From positions 43,781,894 to 43,795,444 of the forward strand of contig CM060334.1 in the NCBI GenBank assembly GCA_030674155.1: 13,551 bases of DNA, read 5' to 3'. Source of the stretch: Stramonita haemastoma (Eukaryota > Mollusca > Gastropoda > Neogastropoda > Muricidae). The translations under genes and the position numbers were made by a program. Under the pieces are notes generated by a model that had not been told where the DNA came from, did not search any database, and saw nothing but the letters and a program-made list of their open reading frames with translations. Positions 7,556 through 13,551 of this stretch are shown here, in pieces; positions within the stretch are counted from its first letter, which is position 1; each line of letters opens with the position of its first letter.

Positions 7556-7935
7556 ATTTTATTTATTTATTTATTTATTTATTTATTATTCTATTCTTTT
7601 ATATCGAGGATAATCGAATAAGCACTCATGTGCTTTTTTACCTCTAGTCCCCGTGTGTATGCAGTTTTTATAAATCTTGTATATCTGTTCCCACTGGCAC
7701 ACAATGGCCTACTCTTACGAAAAGCGGAACAGGATTTAACGTGTGCGCAAGATGTTCTGCGTGCGTTCGCACACGGGGCCTCGGTTTAAAGTCTCATCCG
7801 AAGGACTTTTGGGGAGAGTGGAGTCAGCACTGATGTTAACTCCAGAGGAAAAAATAAATCCCCTCAACCGGGAATCGAACTCGGGTCGTCAAATTGCCAG
7901 CGCTATGTTCTGACCACTAGGCTATCCCGTCCCCC
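7556..7935 (-). mobile_element. tRNA-derived SINE, family A, copy 2 (best preserved)
   Basis: On the - strand: A box TAGCCTAGTGGTCA (7911-7924), B box AGTTCGATTCC (7871-7881), core AAAAGTCCTTCGGATGAGAC (about 7791-7810) continuing AAACCGAGGCCCCGTGTG, and a 3' end ATTATCCTCGATATAAAAG followed by an (AAATAAAT)n tail (7556-7590). Both pol III boxes are close to consensus, so this copy is the better reference for the family. The tRNA of origin cannot be told from the head. Confidence 0.85.
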
Positions 7936-7939
7936 AAAT

Positions 7940-8520
7940 TTTAATTTCATGTGTACATGTTCATTGAACGGTAGGCCTACAGGTTATACATGTCTGCCAT
8001 CCCCAAACCTAGCCAAGCAGTAGAAGCTGATACATGTCTGCTGATCCTGCCCCGCCTGCTGACCATGCTGTTCTTTCGTCAATCCATGTCCAGTTATAAT
8101 TTTTGCAGGCTGATAAAGTGTAGGCCTAAATCTTTAAAAAGTTCTCCTGTCTTTGTCAAAATTCATAAGATTTGCAGGTGTTTGTTTTTTTTAATTTGAT
8201 TTGATGCCTTTAACCAGTGTAGATTGTGTCTTTTACAGACATTTACATACCTTTAAAAAATGTCGTGAGTCTTTAATATTGTTTGTTCATTATTTTGCGA
8301 TGAATTCTTGCTTTTCAGTTCCTGTTGGTATTGATGATACTTTTGGATGTATTGCTGTAAGGTTTCTTTTCTCCTGTTGAATTTTGTTTGTTATCCTCCA
8401 TGCCCTACAAGGGGTGAAAGGAATTAAATCTTGAATCTTGGTCCATGAGGTGACAACATGGCGCTTCCCTCCTCACCTGGTGACCCTAATCAGCAGTTCT
8501 ATTGTCATTGATGACATTGC
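7940..8520. other. Intergenic; possible LINE 3' end at about 8300-8441
   Basis: Mostly unique-looking. CCCTACAAGGGGTGAAAGGAATTAAATCTTGAATCTTGG (8402-8441) ends in two AATCTTG units, a pattern typical of some LINE 3' termini. There is no second copy here and no RT ORF, so this is a weak call. Confidence 0.3.
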
Positions 8521-8524
8521 TTAG

Positions 8525-8525
8525 G

Positions 8526-8587
<62 letters not shown>
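8525..8587. repeat. (GTT)n microsatellite
   Basis: About 21 pure GTT units. Confidence 0.97.
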
Positions 8588-8593
8588 CCCCAG

Positions 8594-9837
8594 CTTAACA
8601 CTCTGGGGGGTCACCCAGAATGTGCACTCTGACTCACTAATCCCACCCGGGAATCACTGTGAGATTGAAATTGCACACTGAATGAGAAGTTTCCGTGTAT
8701 GACTACTTTCAAGTACCTTGCCATATAGGCAGCCATATTCCGACTTCAGAGGAGCTTAGGTGGTCAGCTACAACCTGTGTCTCTTGCAGCCATTTTCACT
8801 GCTTGAAAGCTATCAGCCTGTGAACATGTAACCAAGCATCAGGACGGATTCTCAGCATAACTTGATGAAGTAGTCTTTTTCCCTCCCCCTCTACTTAAAA
8901 ACTTCCAGCAAACTGAGAATAGACCAGCTGAAAGGAGGAATCAGTTCAATAAGTGTTTCCACTTGTACCCCATGATGTTTGATAATAGACATTTCATCCT
9001 CACTGAAATCAAAAGAATTTGTTTTAAAAAATAATCCAACCAATTTAAATAAACTGGTCAAAACCCACAAGCTATTGCTTGCATTTATGCTTAATTGTTA
9101 AGTCCTGTGAACTAAAATTAACAGTACTGAGAAAAGATAATAATGCATCAAGACCATCGAAATGTACAAACGCTGATTTATTCTGATGCTGCTTGATGGA
9201 ACTTTAGAATGGTTTCACAGTTGGGTTCCGTTCCACGTACTGTCAGCAACATTTCTCAATTACATAAATATACCAATGCCCCAATGCTAATCATTGTCAT
9301 AGAAAGACAGTTTTTATCATCTTTAATGAAAGTAACCAAGAGACCTCTATACCACAGCACCACCGCTGTTAGTAAAAAACAAAAATTGTTAAGCCGCAAG
9401 GGTGCGAGTGATACGGTCTCCACCTAGATGTAAGCTATATACACAGGACACAATTATTAAGTTGGAAAAGACCAAACAAACACCAGTTGAAAGTGTTGGT
9501 GGTTCACGTGTGTTTTCAAGCAGGAAAATTTGGCTTTACTCTTTGCAAAGAAAGGAACAAAAATATGTTTAAGATGATTTTTGAGCGGTGAAGAGGCAAC
9601 GAAATAACATGGACGAAGGTAAACATCCTAGGTACAGTAGGTGCACATTACCAAAGTATTGTTAGTGAAGACTCTTTTTCTTACTTTAAAAAAGTCCAAA
9701 GAAGTTTAAAATCAGTGTTTTTATTATATCTTTTGATTTTTCGTGACGTTTTGGTTACTATGTCACAACCGTTATTTTCGTTGACCTATGATGTTTGATA
9801 TCCCATCCATGGAATACCACCTGACAATTTATCCCAA
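8594..9837. other. Intergenic region without a recognised gene
   Basis: Contains a short frame at 9209-9427 with no recognisable features. An AATAAA at 9048-9053 cannot be tied to a gene end. A stretch at 8728-8757 (CAGCCATATTCCGACTTCAGAGG) loosely resembles 2118-2142, so it may be an old repeat. Nothing else supported. Confidence 0.5.
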
Positions 9838-9856
9838 TTTTTTTTTTTTTTTTTTT
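9838..9856. repeat. Poly(T), 19 bases
   Basis: T run; on the - strand it could be the poly(A) tail of an unrecognised retroposon, but no body was identified. Confidence 0.9.
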
Positions 9857-10272
9857 ACTTAATGAGGAAAGATATGACCAAATCAAAATTCAGTTTTTAA
9901 ACTGCTGGGTGGAAACTCTATTCTTTAGCCTCCATGTCACGCTTTTGTGTACCTTTCCAGAGAACAACTGACTTACAAATATACAAATCACAATTATACT
10001 TGAAGCAAAAAAAATGTAGGGGACATAACAAGGGGAAAGGAGGGGGAGGGGGTGATTTTTACACAGATGCGGTATGTATAATGAAGTATAATCTCTATGC
10101 TAAAACAAAAGCAGCCGATTCTACATTTAAAACAAACAAATGCCAGATTAGTTTAGTTGAAAACTGTCATCATATATATTTTTATCTTAAAATCTCTTAG
10201 AATTTATACAGAGAAATATTTTGACCGTATTTCAAAGCATGTTAGATACTCTGGACTTTTGCCTGAACAATC
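9857..10272 (+). other. NBAS upstream region / probable 5' UTR and promoter
   Basis: No TATA box or CpG island is obvious. A purine-rich run (GGGGAAAGGAGGGGGAGGGGG, 10031-10051) lies about 220 bp before the ATG. The transcription start and any untranslated first exon cannot be placed. Confidence 0.4.
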
Positions 10273-10371
10273 ATGGCGGCAGAAGTAGACGACGTGGATG
10301 CCAAAAACGAAGAAAACATACTCTACGATCTTGCTGTGCTTGCAGAATGGAAATTTGACAACGAAATATTT
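10273..10371 (+). CDS. NBAS: NBAS exon 1 coding part with start codon
   Basis: ATG at 10273 has A at -3 and G at +4 (good Kozak context), and an in-frame TGA at 10264 bounds it upstream. The exon encodes 33 residues, starting MAAEVDD, an acidic leader, then [11 protein letters not shown]. It ends at TTT|GTAAGA, phase 0. The sequence around the start (ATCATGGCGGC) resembles TATA-less housekeeping gene starts. No TATA box is obvious nearby and the transcription start is not determinable. Confidence 0.9.
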
Positions 10372-12165
10372 GTAAGATTTTGCTTTCATTTCATACACTA
10401 ATGTTTTAAGGATGTGCCGGTACACTGTCATTTCGTAGATTCGAAATCTACCCATAAATCGTCTGCATGACTGCAGTATACTGTATAGTGTTACAAAGTA
10501 ACACGAAGCCTAACGACAGCAAATTGTAAGGTAGTGATTTGGCTTGTAAATCCTATATTTGTGCCAAATCTGCCAGACTTTAGGCATCGGTTAGTCAGCT
10601 TCCTTACTAGATATTTGTTGATTGCATAGAACTAAGCACATCGTATCAATTGGGGGGGGGGGGGGGGGGGGGGGGGGTACTGATCATTTGATGCACTATG
10701 ACTGAGATTCAAGTTTCAGTTTGAAGAGTACCCACAAAAGGGTTATCCAAGTCTATCCTCGAAAGTATAGGCTTTGATTGGTGTGACTAGCTGTTCTTAA
10801 TTCATCTGGAATCAAAGCAACACTACAGTACAATAGCAACAGTGCAGAGTGCTCAACAGATCTATAGATCTATACACTGCACATAACGTCATAAGTTTAT
10901 GAACATGACAAGAGTTAGTGTAAGAATATTTTGAGGTTTGATTAGTGTCTGTGAGATTTATTCTTTTAAAAAGAAGTGTGTGTGTGTGTCCACTGTGAGT
11001 GCGTGCATGTGTGTGTGTGCACGTGCATGTGTGTGTGTGTGTGTGTGTGCGTGCGTGCGTGCATGCGTGTGTGTGCACATGCATGCGTGCGGTGTGTGTG
11101 TATGAAGGTGAGGGTATAGGTTCTTGGTCTTCATCATCAAGTTCATGTGTAGCATGCTGCAACAGTTATAATGTATATGTAAAGTGTATTAAACATCTGA
11201 AGTATGCTGATAGAAATGAAATACACCACAGATAAATAGACACAGCTTAGAATAAATCCAACTCATCTGCAATCTGAAATCTGACAAGAACAGGTTCAGG
11301 TTGGCCCGAGTTGTGACAAGTTGCATCGTCAACATATTAATTCTATGATGTGAATTAACATATAATTGACTTTGTCGTTATTTTATGTTTCAGACTCGAA
11401 GCCAAAAGAAGAAAAGCTCCACATCAACAGTTGTTCGTCTTACTTCAGCTGTACAACGTATGTTTGATTTATATTATATTATTACCAAAGTTTGTTTTAG
11501 TTCTTTGTTTGTTTACTTCAGGTGTCGTTGAACAATGAATACCATTTGGTATCAATTATGATCGTCAAAAAAGTACAAAACAAACAAGTATATTATCATG
11601 ATGATTTGATGTGCCCAAGTTTACTTGGTGACTATGAGGAAAAAGAATAATGATAGATCTACAAGTTATAAAAGTGTTGTTGTGTGTTCCATCATTATTC
11701 AGTGCTTATTTTGTGTACTCTAATAACAACTGTCTTTTTCTGTTCCCAGGAATAACATGGACACTGTTAAGAGGCCTACGGTTGCGACCTTTGTAAGTAT
11801 TTTCTCAGAATGCAACATAAAAGTAAGAACACTTAGATATATATCTAAGTCTATATATACATATACATACATATCGCTTTGAGTGACTGAGAGAATTGAA
11901 AGTAAAATTAATAGAATAACCTCACCTACATGTGATGTCCCTTATCAATGTTAAACCCAAATTCAGACCCATATAACCTATTTCTTGAAGAAAAATGGGA
12001 GGGGGGTATAGTCTTGAACAAATGAAACATTAACAAGAAAATTTACAAAAACACGCCAACAGGGCTTTTCACTTTTAATTACTTGAAACATAATCACATT
12101 ATCAATGTGTGTGCATATGTGCGTGTGTCTGTGTGTCTGTGCATGTGTGTGTGTGTGTGTGCGTG

Positions 12166-12226
<61 letters not shown>

Positions 12227-12312
12227 GGAGGTGGCCCCATGCTCTCTGCCAGAACCTCTCATGTCTCTGGTCAACACCACTCTGCCTTGGCACCTGGCTG
12301 TCAGCAGGTAAT

Positions 12313-12372
<60 letters not shown>

Positions 12373-12547
12373 GTGTGTGTGTGTAGGTGGGTGGGTGGGT
12401 GATGTGTGTGTGTGTGTGGGGGGGGTGTGTTTGTGTGTGTGTGTGTGTGTTTGTGTGTGTTCGTGTGTGTAGGTGGGTGGGTGGTGTGTGTGTGTGTGTG
12501 AGGTGGGGGGTTGTGTGGTGTGGTGTGTGTAGGTGGGTGGGTGGGTG

Positions 12548-12620
<73 letters not shown>

Positions 12621-12622
12621 TG

Positions 12623-12657
<35 letters not shown>

Positions 12658-13026
12658 ATCATATTTCTATTTCCAGATGGTACGTTGAATAAGCAGTGTA
12701 TTTGCATTTTTTTTTTTTTTTGCCATCAAGCCATCCATGTGTGTGTGTGTGTGCATGCATGCACGCACACGCGTGTGTGTTGTGTGTTTGTGTTAGCCTA
12801 TGTGTGTGTGCACTCAAGTGCACCACTGAATTCATGATCTAAAAAATGATTTGTAGTTTTGTGTGGAAATCATATTAAGTGCAAGAATAAAAAAAATTAT
12901 TTTTAAAAAAAGTTCAATATCAAAGTGAACTAAGCTTTGTGCTATCTCACTCAGGCAAGCATGATTTTCTGTTTTCAGCTCGGGGTCCCTGGCTGCAGTG
13001 CTGCAGGAGAACTGTGTGGAGATCAG
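10273..13026 (+). CDS. NBAS: NBAS, N-terminal part (partial, spliced: 10273-10371, 11394-11457, 11750-11792, 12227-12307, 12979-13026)
   Basis: Five exons join in phase (0, 1, 2, 2, exit 2) into about 111 residues with no stop. The N-terminus has EENILYDL...EW, as human NBAS has ETILYDL...EW. Later come [10 protein letters not shown], then PWHLAVS, then [13 protein letters not shown], paralleling human LPDGLVRLVN, NWHLVLAS and LLAAVQDQCVEIRS as remembered. In human, NBAS (about 2,370 residues) is a peripheral ER protein and the large subunit of the NRZ tether (NBAS-RINT1-ZW10) that captures Golgi-derived COPI vesicles at syntaxin-18 SNAREs; it is also linked to nonsense-mediated decay. This part precedes and enters the N-terminal beta-propeller. 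The rest of the gene is beyond the right edge. Confidence 0.9.
10372..10651. other. NBAS intron 1, first part
   Basis: Unique-looking intron sequence; no additional exon seen. Confidence 0.5.
10652..10677. repeat. Poly(G), 26 bases
   Basis: Uninterrupted G run in NBAS intron 1, on the RNA-sense strand. Confidence 0.97.
10976..11102. repeat. TG/GCGT/GCAT simple repeat
   Basis: Imperfect alternating purine-pyrimidine tract in NBAS intron 1. Confidence 0.93.
11394..11457 (+). CDS. NBAS: NBAS exon 2: Lys/Ser/Thr-rich linker
   Basis: The acceptor is TTTTATGTTTCAG (ends 11393); the donor is CAAC|GTATGT, phase 1. It encodes a basic/Ser-Thr-rich piece ([13 protein letters not shown]) and then RLTSAVQ, which lines up with the loosely conserved ITKAIRD region before the propeller in human NBAS. 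Conservation is weak here; the splice sites and phase continuity are the main support. Confidence 0.82.
11750..11792 (+). CDS. NBAS: NBAS exon 3 (43 nt)
   Basis: A strong acceptor (TGTCTTTTTCTGTTCCCAG, ends 11749) and donor (CCTTT|GTAAGT) enclose 43 nt. The exon completes an Arg codon, then reads [13 protein letters not shown] and leaves phase 2. The position corresponds to the hydrophobic/basic stretch LLFLRQYIW before the first beta-strand in human NBAS. Similarity is low but length and phase fit. Confidence 0.8.
11831..11850. repeat. 20-bp perfect palindrome
   Basis: ACTTAGATAT / ATATCTAAGT, no spacer, in NBAS intron 3. Confidence 0.9.
12105..12223. repeat. (TG)n up to the NBAS exon 4 acceptor
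   Basis: Imperfect TG at 12105-12180, then pure (TG)n to the GCAG acceptor at 12223-12226. Confidence 0.97.
12227..12307 (+). CDS. NBAS: NBAS exon 4, sandwiched between (TG)n tracts
   Basis: The acceptor is GTGTGTGTGTGCAG (ends 12226) with no real pyrimidine tract, only (TG)n; the donor is AGCAG|GTAATG, followed by more (TG)n. Reading from the split Leu codon gives [18 protein letters not shown] and then [10 protein letters not shown]-x-x-L-x-x-LVN and WHL-x-x-S are shared with human NBAS and make this exon a firm anchor for the gene call. It leaves phase 2. Confidence 0.9.
12309..12657. repeat. (TG)n with TAGGTGGGTGGG variants after NBAS exon 4
   Basis: Starts within the donor (GTAATGTGTATGTG...). 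TG blocks alternate with a G-rich motif TGTAGGTGGGTGGGTGG at about 12368, 12468 and 12528, which gives a higher-order pattern of G3 runs. Confidence 0.95.
12706..12799. repeat. Poly(T) then TG/GCAC simple repeat
   Basis: T run to 12721, then TG and GCATGCACGCACACGCG alternating tract in NBAS intron 4. Confidence 0.9.
12979..13026 (+). CDS. NBAS: NBAS exon 5: start of N-terminal beta-propeller
   Basis: The acceptor is TCTGTTTTCAG (ends 12978); the donor is ATCAG|GTAAAT, phase 2. The exon completes a Ser codon and reads [16 protein letters not shown], close to human NGKLLAAVQDQCVEIR as remembered, the first blade strand pair of the NBAS propeller. The next exon would begin by completing an AGn codon and is outside the window. 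Confidence 0.9.
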
Positions 13027-13184
13027 GTAAATTAGTTATCGACTGACATTTTACACCTCTTTACGTTAACTCCTCTCCCCGTGGGAATGCAGGGGGACTG
13101 TCAGTGTTAAGCACCATCTTCACCTTCTGGAAACTCTTTTCTATCCTTCACTTTGTTACTGCCTGGTTTTTCTTTTCTTCCTTA

Positions 13185-13357
13185 CAGCAGTCAGTTTCCC
13201 CCCCCACTTTCAGCTCCTCTCAGCTGCTAATTAATCCATCACATCCCAGCCTAAGTGAAGCTAGCTCATGCTATTTATAGCAGGAACTGACCACACTTGC
13301 ACCAGTAAAAAGGAAAGGGTATGCTAAATTTAGAGTGGTGTTGGATTTGCATGCAGT
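13185..13357 (-). mobile_element. Second copy of the ~185-bp dispersed element
   Basis: Reverse complement of 5246-5431, with conserved AAATCCAACACCACTC, GCTATAAATAGCA, AATTAGCAGCTGAGAGGAGCTGAAAGTGGGGG and GAAACTGACTGCTG. The right arm of the inverted repeat seen in copy 1 is degraded. It lies in NBAS intron 5. Confidence 0.7.
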
Positions 13358-13440
13358 GTCCTGTCACCTCCTACTTGTCTATTTTTTTTGCCTTCTTGGT
13401 CCATCCTCCAGCCTTTTTTCCTAACAGACGTTAAAAAAAA

Positions 13441-13551
13441 GGTAAGAAAAGGTAAAGGTGTCCCATAACCTAGACGGTGGTAGGGGAGCGAGGTGTCAGA
13501 GACCTCAGCTTCTCTAGGGGGCCAGCATATTGAGGGTGGTGCCCATCTCCT
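13441..13551 (-). mobile_element. Second copy of the 5S-derived SINE, 3' part, cut by window edge
   Basis: The reverse complement matches 135-241 nearly base for base (AGGAGATGGGC, CTCAA.ATGCTGGCCCC, AGAAGCTGAGGTCTCTGA, AGGTTAT.GGACACCTTTA). The 5S-like head should lie just beyond the right edge. An A-rich run on the + strand (GTTAAAAAAAAGG) precedes it. Confidence 0.75.

Noticed and set aside
7389..8199. Two short + strand frames (7389-7613 and 7990-8199)
   Set aside because: No homology recognised. The first runs into the SINE A tail; neither has splice sites compatible with the missing ULK3 3' exon (phase-1 entry and an MIT helix-3 pattern).
8314..8363. Acceptor-like TTGCTTTTCAG followed by a short open stretch, considered as the missing ULK3 exon
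   Set aside because: The translated residues have no MIT character, and the region looks like the 3' part of a LINE-like repeat.
8588..8608. CCCCAG / CTGGGG hairpin with a 9-base loop, terminator-like
   Set aside because: This is a eukaryotic genome, so a bacterial-type terminator is meaningless here; a 6-bp stem next to a GTT repeat is not significant.
9048..9053. AATAAA as ULK3 polyadenylation signal
   Set aside because: No terminal exon was found upstream to connect it to, and the hexamer is common in AT-rich sequence.
9209..9427. 72-residue + strand frame
   Set aside because: No recognisable domain, composition unlike the real exons, no splice or promoter support.
9611..9620. ATGGACGAAG followed by GTAAAC, looking like a tiny first exon
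   Set aside because: Start codon plus donor can occur by chance. NBAS has its own well-supported ATG at 10273 bounded by an upstream stop. It might be an untranslated first exon, but there is no evidence.
12083..12837. Cys-Val and His-Thr repeat frames
   Set aside because: Translation of (TG)n; the only coding part is NBAS exon 4 at 12227-12307, in its own splice-defined frame.
13170..13190. TTTTTCTTTTCTTCCTTACAG as acceptor of NBAS exon 6
   Set aside because: The sequence that follows is the dispersed element at 13185-13357, not NBAS-like, and the frame after completing the split codon does not resemble the propeller.

Overview
This is a piece of a repeat-rich animal nuclear genome. The features that show this are small exons with GT..AG boundaries in long introns, pol III SINEs, a poly(A)-tailed retroposon, a very high load of simple repeats, and a 100-N assembly gap. 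The SINE and retroposon types resemble, from memory, dispersed repeats of marine molluscs, so a gastropod is my best guess; that is inference, not proof. Nothing is bacterial or viral.

Two protein genes can be read, both on the + strand, head to tail and both incomplete. The first (exons 691-731, 2170-2275, 4620-4690 and 5572-5647) encodes the end of one MIT domain, a linker and the start of a second MIT domain. It matches the C-terminal half of ULK3, an ESCRT-III-binding serine/threonine kinase. Its kinase-encoding exons lie upstream of the window. Its last exon(s) are not visible and may lie in the gap at 5952-6051. The exon at 2170-2275 looks damaged by three compensating single-base losses that would scramble about 20 residues without adding a stop.

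The second gene starts with ATG at 10273 (exons 10273-10371, 11394-11457, 11750-11792, 12227-12307 and 12979-13026). It encodes the first ~111 residues of NBAS, a subunit of the NRZ (NBAS-RINT1-ZW10) ER tethering complex, and runs off the right edge. ULK3 and NBAS are not known to act together; their proximity is a matter of gene order only.

Between and inside the genes lie: a 5S-rRNA-derived SINE at the left edge, with an inverted second copy at the right edge; two nearly full-length tRNA-derived SINEs on the - strand plus two tail fragments, one cut by the gap; a second, chimeric SINE on the + strand that shares their core and carries a nested ~185-bp element, itself repeated in inverted orientation at 13185-13357; a GC-rich poly(A)-tailed retroposon; a ~715-bp TTC tract; a GCTGAATGTGTT minisatellite; a 76-bp tandem duplication; and many TG, CA, GTCT/CT, GTT, poly(C) and poly(G) tracts. 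The listed simple-repeat blocks cover roughly a fifth of the window. Several sit directly on splice sites, which is the most biologically interesting aspect of the region. I see no evidence of a new multi-gene system.
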